NCBI RefSeq assembly: GCF_024679095.1
Contig: NW_026112166.1
Location: 17,501-81,500, forward strand
Length of the DNA: 64,000 bases
Direction: 5' to 3'
DNA from: Eriocheir sinensis
Lineage: Eukaryota; Arthropoda; Malacostraca; Decapoda; Varunidae
Below, one piece after another: positions 30,267-40,612 of the stretch (the first letter of the stretch is position 1; every line of letters starts with the position of its first letter). The position numbers and the translations under genes are program-made. The notes beneath the pieces are model-generated. The model was not told the origin of the DNA, made no database searches, and saw only the letters and a list, made by a program, of their open reading frames with translations.

Positions 30267-32798
30267 ATGGAGACTTCTAAGGTGAAACAGCTGCTGGAGG
30301 GACGATCTGCCTTTGCCCGACGGGAAGATGGCCTCGATATTTACTACGTTCAGCCTCAAGAGACGCGGCAGGATGCAGAGACAGGCGCCCGGGCGGTGCA
30401 CATTGGCCGCCCAAATGGCCGTCCCACCAGGTCAGAGCTGCTGGGCCGTCTTTTCCCACAACCCTCTCCCTTGTGGGATGCAGGCTAGGAGTAGCTCGTC
30501 CATACTTTCAGTTTTTTCTTCTTGCCACTATTACAAAGAAAATCACATTCTGATGAAGCAAAAACATTACATATTGAACTCTTGCTGCAGTGTCACAGTC
30601 CAGGGCCGGATTTTCCGAATAACTAGTCATTCTAGGTTAGTACCCAGAGCCACCAGTCCAAGGACAAAATAAATTAAAATTAACAGAAAATAACGACACG
30701 ATATGTCTGTTGAAGACTTGGGAAGTACTGAATTCTTTTTTCTTTTCAATAAGAATATGATCAATGATTTTTACCAAGACAGTGAAGTGAGGAGGGCCAT
30801 GGAAGGCCATGGAGGCAAGATCTCTGCATTCCATAGACGGCCTTGCTGTGCTGTACGCTCTGCCTTATCACACCAACAGTTTGGTAGTTCTTGCCTGACA
30901 CAGGTTCAAGTTATATTCTGGCTGGGCTATTTTGGGCTATTTTTGGCAGGGTAACTAACAATGCCTTGGCACCCCCCACCAGGTGTGTGATGCTGCTGGG
31001 AGAGACAGGTGCAGGAAAGACCACCTTCATCAACGCTGTACTCAACCACCTCTTCGGAGTGGAGTTCACGATTCTTTTTCGTTTGAAGGTCAAAGAAGAG
31101 ATAGAAGATGGTCGCCGGAAGACGGAGAGCCAGACAGACACCATCAATGTGTACACCATTCACTACAAGGAAGGCATGAGGCACGAGTACAACGTTGTGC
31201 TCATCGACACCCCCGGCCTGGCAGACACGCGGGGGGCACAACGCCAGGAACACGTAAAGTCTCGCTTGGAAAGGTTCCTAATGTCAGAAGATATTGGTGT
31301 TGATGAACTTCACTGTGTTGGTCTTGTTGCCAAGGGAAATGTAAACAGAGATTTTACGGATCAGAAAGCTGTGCTGGGGGAAATCATGTCATTGCTAGGA
31401 GCCAGTGTGCCAGAGATCACGTGTCTTCTTGCAACTTATGGCGTGGATGAGCCATCAGTTGATGCCGTAGTGAGGAATGCAGGAATTGCCTTCACAAGAA
31501 TGTTTCGCTTTGATAATGGTATCATCTACACTCCCCAAAAGACGACTAACACCTCAGAGAACAACCAGGCTGCTATTGCCTCCATGAGGTGGGAAGAAAT
31601 GAGGAAGCAGTACGATGCTTTCTTCAGCCATCTGAGCAGAGCGCCGCCTGTTAGCAATAGGGTTCGCAGGGAGAAAAAACTTTTTGACACAAGCAAAAAT
31701 AATTTGAAAGAAGGAATTAAAAAGCTAGCCACCTCAATAGCAGCACTTCATGTAAATAAAAAACTCTACAATAAATTTGAATTACAGGAATCTGAAAATA
31801 AGGAATGGCGTAAGGAAGAGATGGAAGAGATTATAATTCAAAAGGATCTAAATGATACTGGAAATGGTGTTTACCCACACAACTGCAGGAAGTGTTTGGT
31901 GACCTGTCACCTCTGCAGGGGCAGCGTGGAAGACGAGGTCCTTGGTGCTACAGTTTGTGGCGCAGGTGCTATAGCTGCCGGAGCTGCTGGTGCAGTAGTC
32001 GTTGCTGAAGGGACTGCTGCAGCTGGATCAGCAGCAGTTGTAGCCACAGAAGAAGCAGCTGCAGCTGGTGCAGCATTGGCAGCCATGAACCCAGCAACAT
32101 TGGCAGCCATGAACCCAGCAACATTGGCAGCTGTAGGTGGTGCAGCATTGGCAGCCACAGAAACAGTAGGTGCAGCTGGTGCAGCATTGGCGGCCATGAA
32201 CCCAGCAACATTGGCAGCTGTAGCTGCTGGTGGAGCCTTTACTGTTGCAGTGGGACTTGGACTTGGTGCAGTGTACTTTATTGCAAAAATAGTGAATAAG
32301 TCAGACTCGTGTGATATGGATACCAACACTGAGTGCACAGACAAAGGTTGCCACCACCCTTTGTCCGATCATGTTCGGATGAAAAAAATTATAATAAAAC
32401 AAAATGTGATGCGGGAGAAAATCAATTTCAATATGAAGAGTCTTTATGATGCAGCTCTTTCAAAAAAATCAGAAATCATGAAAAAAATCAACAAAACTGA
32501 AGAAAATATTTTGAGCCGTAGGAGAATAATTTCTCAGAACACTGTGGAGGCACTGCACCATGCAATGAGAATACAAGCATTCACTTCACAACATTTTGAT
32601 TACATTGAGAATATAAATATCGAGATCATCAAGGCTATCAGACTAGATGGGCCTGCTATCACGCCCCATGCTCTAGAGCATGCCAATGTTCTGAACAAGG
32701 CCATGAAACAATTGGCGTCATTTGGATCACAGGAAGTTCTTGGTAAGCATGAACTTGTCGAGAAGATGTTACTGAGCGTTTACAGAAAGGATGGATAA
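30267..32798 (+). CDS. P-loop GTPase with Cys/His-rich region and Ala-rich membrane-like insert
   Basis: Two coding exons, 30267-30430 and 30983-32798, give about 659 residues. The donor ACCAG|GTCAGAG and acceptor CCACCAG|GTG join in phase 2. Exon 1 is a 54-residue head (METSKVKQLLEGR..). Exon 2 opens with the P-loop GETGAGKT (about residues 61-68), then SQT (about 104-106), Walker B/G3 VVLIDTPGLADTRG (about 126-139), and a degenerate G4, LLATYGVDEP, instead of NKxD. Cys/His pairs follow (HNCRKCLVTCHLC, about 357-369; SCDMDTNTECTDKGCHH, after 495). Between them lie about 120 Ala/Gly-rich residues with MNPATLAA repeats and a segment like a membrane helix (GAFTVAVGLGLGAVYFIAKI). A helical C terminus ends at TAA 32796. 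P-loop and Cys-rich layout match an unnamed family of metazoan GTPases, loosely AIG1/septin-like. Its role is unknown; an immune role is possible but unsupported here. An acceptor-like CATCAACAG just before exon 1 hints at an upstream non-coding exon. Confidence 0.85.
30431..30982 (+). other. intron 1 of the GTPase gene
   Basis: 552 bp, GT..AG. Alternative frames through the donor extend only 18 codons (to 30486), and the frame before the acceptor opens at 30891, so the spliced reading is the better model. No repeats were recognised inside it. Confidence 0.75.
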
Positions 32799-32799
32799 A

Positions 32800-33230
32800 C
32801 GGGCAATGGCATAAGTACCCAACACACCCATTGCATATGTTAAACCATGCAAAATAGCACTACGGTTCTAGAAAACCTCAGATCCATGATTATCGTAAGC
32901 GACAACGTTTGCTTAACAAATTCAAAATCCCCCAAATTTATCTCAAGTAGCCGATAACTTTTCTTGACTTTATTAATATTGAAATTCCTTTCAGTAGTAC
33001 AAACAAAAGCTTATTTTCTTGGATTTGAAAGAAGCTGGTTTTGGTGCCAATGGGAGCATTCAACAACTTCACACAAGGCTAGCATTCAGTACGTTCCTTA
33101 GCCTGTAGGCGGTATTGTTAGAGTTGTATTTCAAAGAGAATGCTTCATTCCAAAAAGTAACAAACTTTTAATACTCTTTTTTTCTGGAGCAAAACACTGC
33201 ATGAGTAAACAACAGAATCAGAATATGAAA
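32800..33230 (+). other. 3' flank of the GTPase gene, no gene seen
   Basis: AT-rich; no clear AATAAA within the first 200 bases after the stop. Nothing else was recognised. Confidence 0.4.
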
Positions 33231-33283
33231 TGATGACGTCACGTGCAACCCCTCTATAAGAGGGGTTGCACGTGACGTCATCA
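33231..33283. promoter_or_regulatory. 25-bp-arm perfect palindrome with CRE and E-box
   Basis: TGATGACGTCACGTGCAACC continues to CCTCT, then ATA, then its exact inverse to 33283. Each arm holds TGACGTCA (consensus CRE) and CACGTG (E-box); the centre reads CTCTATAAGAG. A diverged single arm lies at 34848-34878 (GTGACGTCAGTGCAACCCCT, then CTATATA). It could be a bidirectional promoter or a transposon end; neither is shown. Confidence 0.55.
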
Positions 33284-33384
33284 GCAGCGATCAGCTGATC
33301 ACTTCTCAGCTGCCCCGCAAAGGCCCGCCATTTTGGGAGGCACATATTTGCCGCAAGAGAGCTCCTTAGCTTTTCCCCGACATG

Positions 33385-34460
33385 TTACTGTGTTGGTGGG
33401 TGTGTTAGCGGCCCATCTATTACTGTGTGGGTGGGTGTGTTAGTGGTCCATCTATTACTGTGTGGGTGGGTGTGTTAGCGGCCCATCTATTACTGTGTGG
33501 GTGGGTGTGTTAGCGGCCCATCTATTACTGTGTGGGTGTGGGTGTGTTAGCGGCCCATCTATTACTGTGTGGGTGGGTGTGTTAGCGGCCCATCTATTAC
33601 TGTGTGGGTGGGTGTGTTAGTGTCCATCTATTACTGTGTGGGTGTGTTAGTGTCCATCTATTACTGTGTGGGTGTGTTAGTGTCCATCTATTACTGTGTG
33701 GGTGGGTGTGTTAGTGGTCCATCTATTACTGTGTGGGTGTGTTAGTGTCCATCTATTACTGTGTGGGTGGGTGTGTTAGTGGTCCATCTATTACTGTGTG
33801 GGTGGGTGTGTTAGTGTCCATCTATTACTGTGTAGGTGTGTTAGTGTCCATCTATTACTGTGTGGGTGGGTGTGTTAGTGTCCATCTATTACTGTGTGGG
33901 TGTGGGTGTGTTAGTGGTCCATCTATTACTGTGTGGGTGTGTGTGTTAGTGGTCCATCTATTACTGTGTGGGTGTGTGTGTTAGTGTCCATCTATTACTG
34001 TGTGGGTGTGTGTGTTAGTGGTCCATCTATTACTGTGTGGGTGTGGGTGTTAGTGGTCCATCTATTACTGTGTGGGTGGGTGTGTTAGTGGTCCATCTAT
34101 TACTGTGTGGGTGGGTGTGTTAGTGGCCCATCTATTACTGTGTGGGTGTGTGTGTTAGTGTCCATCTATTACTGTGTGGGTGGGTGTGTTAGTGGCCCAT
34201 CTATTACTGTGTGGGTGGGTGTGTTAGTGGTCCATCTATTACTGTGTGGGTGGGTGTGTTAGTGTCCATCTATTACTGTGTGGGTGTGGGTGTGTTAGCG
34301 GCCCATCTATTACTGTGTGGGTGTGGGTGTGTTAGCGGCCCATCTATTACTGTGTGGGTGGGTGTGTTAGTGTCCATCTATTACTGTGTGGGTGTGGGTG
34401 TTAGTGTCCATCTATTACTGTGTGGGTGGGTGTGTTAGTGGCCCATCTATTACTGTTACT
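33385..34460 (+). repeat. about 35-bp minisatellite, about 31 units
   Basis: Units of TCCATCTATTACTGTGTGGG plus TGGGTGTGTTAGTGG vary between 31 and 39 bp (GCGGCCC/GTGGTCC/GTGTCC variants, extra GTG). It begins at CATGTTACTGTGTTGG (33380) and ends at ACTGTTACTGATAGG. Plus-strand frames through it are artefacts. Confidence 0.95.
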
Positions 34461-34461
34461 G

Positions 34462-34558
34462 ATAGGTGCTACACTGCCACTCGCGGTAGGTTGACAGGGG
34501 TTACCAAGTATAGGCCAGTGGGCTTTTTGCGAACCCCTTACGTTCTTATGTTCTTACT
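34462..34558 (+). mobile_element. short LINE 3'-end fragment
   Basis: It ends in CCCCTTACGTTCTTATGTTC, the same 8-bp-repeat terminus as the LINE 3' end at 23650. It abuts the minisatellite. Confidence 0.55.
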
Positions 34559-34759
34559 AAACACTGCCCGGGGTTATTTTAGTCATATATTCGTTGTTCT
34601 TATCATCAAATATATCTTGAAGTTTGATAATAAATGTATATGCTGTATGTCCATCATCATTTAACAGCCTAATGGGTAGTTATATAACAAAGCGTAGCCT
34701 CACTGTACAGATTTTTTGCATATTCACTTAGATTGTGTTATGAAGACGGGAGGCACGCG

Positions 34760-34890
34760 CCAGCCATCATCAGGGGGCAGGGGCTCAGCTGATCGCTCGT
34801 GCCTCCCAAAATGGCTGACAGCTGTCTTTCCTAAAACAAAAGCGAAGCGGCGTGACGTCAGTGCAACCCCTCTATATACGACAACTGACA
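34760..34890 (-). repeat. inverted relative of 33231-33350
   Basis: CGTGCCTCCCAAAATGGCTG and GTGACGTCAGTGCAACCCCT are inverse matches to CGCCATTTTGGGAGGCAC (33328) and to the palindrome arm at 33240. The two blocks flank the minisatellite in opposite orientation. Around them, 34560-34760 and 34890-35370 show no gene. Confidence 0.55.
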
Positions 34891-35374
34891 GCGCTGCCAC
34901 ATCCTCCGGCTCCTCGCTAAGTCACGTAATGTTTCTGTATGTCCGCCAGCAGCGCAAATCCTTACATTGTGTATATCAGATTCTCTAAATATGCTTATTT
35001 TTACCACGAGAAACAGGTGATGTCACTTATTTTTATTGCGTTAGTTCTTATATTTATGTATTCACATATATTTGATGGAGGTGTAACTTATATTATTATA
35101 TCTATTTTTATTAGTGAGAGATATCGTAAGTATTTAGTAAGAAATTCACTTTTTATGTGTAAATCAGGAACCATAGACGTTTTGCGTGTGTGTGTCAGTA
35201 AGTACAAGCCTAAGCACACACTTGGGCTGGAATGTTTCGTTGGTCGCATACAAGTAGCCTGTAGATAAAGAAACAAACAAAATGCTACTTTTCATCACCG
35301 TTACCGCCGCCTGTGACACCAAGCAGCCCCTCCTCCAAGTCTGTGCCTGTGCTGCCCAGTGTTGGGTTGATTCT

Positions 35375-35975
35375 TTTTTTTTTTTACGTTGCGGCCTATT
35401 GTGCTGGTAGGCTTCTTCCCGGTGGGGCCTGATGGTCGGCCCAAGGCTTCTTCCCGGTGGGGCCTGATGGTCGGCCCAAGGCTTCTTCCCGGTGGGGCCT
35501 GATGGTCGGCCCAAGGCTTCTTCCCGGTGGATCCTGATGGTCGGCCCAAGGCTTCTTCCCGGTGGGGCCTGATGGTTGGCCCAAGGCTTCTTCCCGGTGG
35601 GGCCTGATGGTTGGCCCAAGGCTTCTTCCCGGTGGGGCCTGATGGTTGGCCCAAGGCTTCTTCCCGGTGGGGCCTGATGGTCGGCCCAAGGCTTCTTCCC
35701 GGTGGATCCTGATGGTCGGCCCAAGGCTTCTTCCCGGTGGATCCTGATGGTCGGCCCAAGGCTTCTTCCCGGTGGATCCTGATGGTCGGCCCAAGGCTTC
35801 TTCCCGGTGGATCCTGATGGTCGGCCCAAGGCTTCTTCCCGGTGGATCCTGATGGTCGGCCCAAGGCTTCTTCCTGGTGGATCCTGATGGTCGGCCCAAG
35901 GCTTCTTCACGGTGGATCCTGATGGTCGGCCCAAGGCTTCTTCCCGGTGGGGCCTCATGGTTGGCCCAAGGCTTC
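35375..35975 (-). mobile_element. SINE-1 tail expanded into a 35-bp minisatellite, about 17 units
   Basis: GCGGCCTATTGTGCTGGTAG at 35390 is the 3' end of a SINE-1 subfamily in inverse orientation. It is followed by about 17 copies of CTTCTTCCCGGTGGGGCCTG plus ATGGTCGGCCCAAGG. A block of GGTGGATCC variants (35701-35935) is bordered by GGTGGGGCC variants. The array stops at a LINE fragment at 35976. The 313-, 187- and 167-residue minus-strand frames are artefacts. Confidence 0.85.
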
Positions 35976-36449
35976 TAACCAGCGATATAAGCATGTTTGC
36001 TGACGACACAAAAATAAGTAGACTGATAAATTCAGACAACGATGCTGAAATTCTCCATGAGAAACTAAGAGCTGTATTACTAAACATTTCGGCGCCCAAG
36101 TTCACATATTTAACAAGGCTTTCGTAGGAGTTTTAAGCATTTCCTGGAGTAGTTTTATGGCCCTGGTGGTAGTCTGACCCTTCCTCTGTACCGTGAACCT
36201 AAAGAAACACTCATTAGAACCCGACTGACCCCCTCTTTGACCTTTAGAAATAGCTGATATGAGAGGTGAATGTGTCCTATAATACCAAGCTAAATGTCTT
36301 GTTTGAGTGGGCCGACAAATGGATGATGCGGTTCAATTGTGACAAATGCAACATCCTTTGTGTGGGAAGAAATAACCTCCAAAGTAATTATACACTAAAT
36401 AATACACCTCTTGACCACACCAGCTGCGAGAGGGATTTGGGTGTGCGTG

Positions 36450-36713
36450 TAAAGGGTCTATTACACTGGGCGAATTTTCTGTGGATCTTCAGTCAAACCA
36501 CGAGATCGGCTGGCGTGGTTCTCATTTGTTTCTTGTTATTGCTGCTGCTGATGATGATGGTGAGTAATACCGTCGTCCTTCAGTGAAATCTACCGTAGCT
36601 TTGGAAGGTCGTGGACGCGTCAGAAAACCACGGAAATAGAAGAACCACGCCAGCGGAAATCGTGGTTTGACTGAAGATCCACGGAAAATTTGCCCAGTGT
36701 GATAGCCCCTTTA
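36450..36713 (+). mobile_element. MITE with about 50-bp inverted ends
   Basis: TAAAGGGTCTATTACACTGG and onward is mirrored by CCAGTGTGATAGCCCCTTTA on the right. The match runs on through GTGGATCTTCAGTCAAACCA. It lies inside the LINE. I see no clear target duplication. Confidence 0.7.
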
Positions 36714-36845
36714 GCTTTGACCTTCAACCCAGAAATCAATGTATTATCGCTAGAAACCGAGCAAGTAGTCTTGGGTTTTATTTTGAGAAGTTTAAGCAAC
36801 CGGAACTCAGAAGTTATCCTCAAACTGTATTTGGCTCTGGTTACA

Positions 36846-37048
36846 GTAGTCACGTACGCTCCCAGGCATTACCATTATTTATCATTTTTAGGCGCCAAAA
36901 CAGTCATAACCACACAAAAACGATAGGAAATTAGAGTTAGCGTTAAAACTGTTAAATATTGATGGGTTTCGCTCTTTTTTGCAATAGTTATCGGTGAGAA
37001 ACTACAAAAATGCAATGCGCTGAGTACGATAATTTGACAACGCTGGGA
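36846..37048 (+). mobile_element. MITE related to the one in the gypsy LTR
   Basis: The right end, GCTGAGTACGATAATTTGAC then AACGCTGGGA, closely matches the right end of 11974-12166. The left end is diverged. Removing it brings the LINE halves (TTGGCTCTGG and CAGGCCTCACCTAGAG) together. Confidence 0.55.
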
Positions 37049-37457
37049 CTCAGGCCTCACCTAGAGTATGCTGTTCAGTTTTGGTGTCCCTATTACAGGA
37101 AGGATGTACGTTCCCTTGAAACAATGCAAAGGAGAATGACCAAAATATTCCAAGGGCTTAGGAACTTACCGTACAGAAAAAGATGAAAGCGAGTCACTTT
37201 GCATTCCTTGGCAAGACGTAGACTGCGTGGGGATTTAATTGAGGTGTTCAAATGGGTTAATTAAGGGGATTAACATGAGCGATCTAAATAAAGTGCTCTT
37301 ATGACTGATGTGAGACCACGCAGTAATGGGTATAACTTGGACAAATGCAAGTTCAAGAAAGAAAGTGGCAAAAACTGGTTCACGGAAAGAGTGGTTGATG
37401 AGTGAAACAAACTGAGTAGGTATGTGGTTGAGGAAAACATTATTATTATTTTTTTAA

Positions 37458-38324
37458 TTAACCCGACAGCTGCTTGGATCATGTTTCTTAAAGGCCCTCC
37501 AAGCGAGAAAACGTGAAAAAATCATCACTCACGCAAACCATTTCATAATATATATCAACGCATTTGTGATCAGTTTATGCATCATCTGTTTTTTGGGGGT
37601 TTATATCATGGCACAAATTTGGCCCGTCGCTGCTACACGGTAAAGCCACAAATTTGGCCCGTCGCTGCTACACGGTAAAGCCACAAATTTGGCCCGTCGC
37701 TGCTACACGGTAAAGCCACAAATTTGGCCCGTCGCTGCTACACGGTAAAGCCACAAATTTGGCCCGTCGCTGCTACACGGTAAAGCCACGAATTTGGCCC
37801 GTCGCTGCTACACGGTAAAGCCACAAATTTGGCCCGTCGCTGCTACACGGTAAAGCCACAAATTTGGCCCGTCGCTGCTACACGGTAAAGCCACAAAATT
37901 GGACCGTAGCTGCTACGGTAAAGCTAAATTTAATACGTCGCTGCTACACGGTAAAGCCACAAATTGTTACGTCGCTGCTACGGTAAAGCCACAAATTTGG
38001 CGCTGCTGCTACGGTAAAGCCACAAATTTGGCCCGTCGCTGTTAAACGGTCCACAAATTGGTTCAAATCGGCTACACCGTAAAGCCACAAATTTGGCCCG
38101 TCGCTGCTACACGGTAAAGCCACAAATTTGGCCTGTCGCTGCTACACGGTAAAGCCACAATTTGCGTCGCTGCTACACGGTAAAGCCACAAATTTGGCCC
38201 GTCGCTGCTACACAGTAAAGCCACAAATTTGGCCCGTCGCTGCTACACAGTAAAGCCACAAATTTGGCCCGTCGCTGCTACACGGTAAAGCCACAAATTT
38301 GGCCCGTCGCTGCTACACGGTTAA
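37458..38324 (-). mobile_element. TTAA MITE family A inside the LINE
   Basis: TTAACCCGACAGCTGCTTGG on the left. The tandem 35-bp array runs to TGCTACACGGTTAA on the right, with TTAA at both edges (37458 and 38321). It splits the LINE between its NTI-like codons and KRRLDAF. About 19 array units, some degraded. Confidence 0.82.
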
Positions 38325-38445
38325 ACGGAGACTAGATGCATTTATGGGCGGGAGGGGAATTTGATGAGCAACCTATCTTCAGGAGCTCCCTTGTGTACGC
38401 CGTCTGTCCTTTTGTAGTCATCTTATGTCCTTATGTTCTTAAGAC

Positions 38446-39112
38446 GTTGTTGAAGCCAAAAATTAAATGAGCTTCGAAGTTAAGTTTGACCAAATGAGAA
38501 ATTGAGGGACCCCATAAGCATTCATTATCTTTTGTAATTCACAGCTAGGTATATACATACACTCTAAGTCTATATATACCAAGTCAAGTCACTCTGCTTC
38601 AAAACTGCGACCGGTACGCGCAGGAGGCTGGTTTGGGGCGGGGATGGCGTGACGCCACGGAGTAAAAAAATAAAAAAAAATACCTGCCAGTTCAGGGGTG
38701 ACTAAAGTTGGGGCCGTGTGTGCACTCTGGATGTGCATTCTCGCCTCCTTTCACAGCGCGTTCAGGCAAGCCACTGACGAAAAAATATGTCTTTTTATTG
38801 TGCTATTGCGTGACTGTAATTCCAGTGCCTACAAACGGCGGTGTGGGGTGTGAGGGAGGGCATGTTGAAGTGATTGATTTAAATTAGTCCGCCTTTCCTC
38901 GTTTGCTCTAAATCCCTGTTTCTACTTTCTCTAGTTTGGCTCCAAGCAGTGTCACGCATAAACCACGCCTCGGCCGTGTGTCTCCTCCCACAAACCTGCG
39001 TATGACTTGACTTGCTGTATATAGACTTAGCATACACTGACGGACGGACGGATGGGTAGACAGACGGACGATCAGAGGCAAACAAAGAGATACATAGTCC
39101 GACAGACACACC
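38446..39112. other. no gene seen
   Basis: Unique sequence. Bases 39030-39075 hold a GACGGACGGAC-type short repeat. Confidence 0.4.
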
Positions 39113-39261
39113 TTGTAGTTGGCTGTGGCGGCCGTGAGCAAGTAGGTGGTGTTTGTGTGTACGGTGCTGTCTCTTGGTGCTGGCCGAGGCAATATCACTT
39201 CCTCGGGGCCAACAGTGTGCATGCCTGCAAATACCACGACAAAAAGATGATTTAGCTTCAT
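39113..39261 (-). CDS. exon-like ORF with possible signal peptide
   Basis: On the minus strand, ATG at 39261 opens MKLNHLFVVVFAGMHTVG, which is hydrophobic like a signal sequence. It continues with VILPRPAPRDSTVHTNTTYL and ATANYK to a donor-like AAG|gtgtgt at 39113. Alternatively an internal acceptor (GTATTTGCAG, ending about 39225) makes it an internal exon. No matching next exon was found down to 38440. Family unknown. Confidence 0.25.
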
Positions 39262-39460
39262 GGTAATTCACTTTAGGGAAACGCAAACCACACTGTAATT
39301 AGCCATGGTTTTCATCTGTCTCCTTGACCTTTGAAACTGTAGTATTTAACCCTTAGATTATGGCGATCGTACATATAAGTGCGCTACCACACGCCCCACC
39401 CATACGGGGATCATATATGTAATCATCACACTCTACGCTCCCTACGTTTCAAATAACTTT

Positions 39461-39484
39461 TTTATTATTATTATTATTATTATT
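39461..39484 (+). repeat. (TTA)n microsatellite
   Basis: ATT triplet run. About 100 bases upstream, TTTAACCCTTAGATTATGG at 39346 resembles another TTAACCC transposon end; no partner end was found. Confidence 0.7.
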
Positions 39485-39611
39485 AGGAGAGAAGTTTTAT
39501 TACACCAGCATATATACTAGATGAATATACAATTATTGCAAAGAAGAAAGACTTTTTAATTTGCACCTTGAAACTTGCCAGCATTTACAGGGAATCTCTC
39601 TCTTTTTTTTT

Positions 39612-39937
39612 TTTACGAATACGCCTATAGCGCTGGTAGGCTCTCTTAAGGGGCCTGGATGGTAGTTTGCCCCAGCCCGTCATGGCACAGGCAAGTGTTT
39701 ATAGTGGCGCCATCTTCTCCTGGCTCATGCTGCCCCCCGGGAACTCCTCCTTGATTCACTTGGACGGTTTCCTCTAGAGTCCGGGTTGATGGGTGGTCTT
39801 CAGGACAGCATGTGGGTAGTTTTAAGCCACTTGGCGGTGACTGAAAAATCCGAGGTGGTAGCGTGGGGATTCGAGCCCGCGTCATCCATCACGTGGTGAA
39901 TGTGAGCCCAGCATGCTACCACTCAGCCACCGCCTAC
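39612..39937 (-). mobile_element. SINE-1, full length, minus orientation
   Basis: The inverse of the SINE-1 consensus: tail TACGCCTATAGCGCTGGTAG at 39620, body, then B box GGATTCGAGCC and A box CCACTCAGCCACCGCCTACC at 39918-39937. The poly-T before 39613 is its A-tail. Confidence 0.85.
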
Positions 39938-40192
39938 CAGCCTACCTACCCATTACCAGTTCTCATTCTAGTCAACATGATTTGGCTGCTCCTCTGTACC
40001 ATTCCATGACATAACAAAGAGCTTGTACTTACCGCATAATTATATTCTAACTATATTATCATACAAAATTGCAATTCACTGGGCTTCAACTCTGAATTCC
40101 ACTGTTTTTTTTACGCAGCATTGAATTAGAACAATCTTGTAACAACCATAGCCCTAACATACCAGTGATAACACACTCATTATGAATGGTTT

Positions 40193-40612
40193 TAATACAG
40201 TGTCCTTGAAGAGGTCGCGTGAATCAAAAACAATGTAAATCAAACAAGAGGTAGGTTTGTACCTTTATTGCCTACTGTATCACTCTGACTCCTCTCCCTC
40301 TCGTGGTTCCTCCTCTGGCTGCCCTTCCCCTCGTGGTAGCACAGCAGCGAGGGTGTTGCTGTTGTTGAGTAGCGTGGCAGCGTGGGTACTGTATTGTTGT
40401 TCAAGTGGTGCGTGGGAAGAACTGAGCTCAGCTGTGTGGCCGCACCGCCGTGTGAGTCCAGTTGTGTGAGACATCTGGTGGCCACTCCATAAAATATCAC
40501 GTATAAGTGAAAAAAATGTGTAAATTAAACATTTATTTGGATTTTGGACCCCGCCTTATTTAAAAAACGCGTAAACCAAACTCGCATAAATCGAGTTTTG
40601 TATCTTTACCTG
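40193..40612 (-). mobile_element. mariner/pogo-like MITE (CAGGTAACTC family), copy 1
   Basis: The inverse of 56234-56661: TGTCCTTGAAGAGGTCGCGT on the left through CGCATAAATCGAGTTTTGTATC to CAGGT-like remnants at about 40612. Both ends have decayed. The 86- and 70-residue frames inside are shared with the other copy only because the DNA is. Confidence 0.65.

Larger units (their letters stand above)
35976..38445 (+). pseudogene. CR1/L2-like LINE fragment pierced by DNA elements
   Basis: Pieces in order: the catalytic SMFADDTKISRLI box (35985-36105); WADKWMMRFNCDKCNILCVG to CERDLGVRV (36290-36450); IARNRASSLG-like ILRSLSNRNSEVILKLYLAL (36750-36845); PHLEYAVQFWCPY-like (37050-37100), ETMQRRMTKIFQ and FTERVVDE-like (37380-37410); and KRRLDAFMGGR (38325-38360). 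The 3' terminus is TTATGTCCTTATGTTCTTA at about 38424. The insertions are at 36450-36713, 36846-37048 and 37458-38324; 36125-36270 is a dispersed repeat. Stops and frameshifts are many. Confidence 0.75.

Noticed and set aside
30431..30486. Continuing GTPase exon 1 through to the stop at 30486
   Set aside because: The frame ends after 18 unrelated codons, while the splice to 30983 restores a family-like P-loop start in the right phase.
31907..32344. 145-residue Ala/Pro-rich minus-strand ORF
   Set aside because: Antisense shadow of the Ala-rich segment of the GTPase.
35164..36105. 313-residue minus-strand ORF of GRPSG/DHQDPPG-like repeats resembling collagen-type protein
   Set aside because: It is a readthrough of the SINE-1 35-bp array; it has no start context, splice signals or conserved flank.
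40240..40500. 86-residue ORF conserved with 56231-56593
   Set aside because: The similarity extends over non-coding ends and both strands; it reflects two copies of one MITE.
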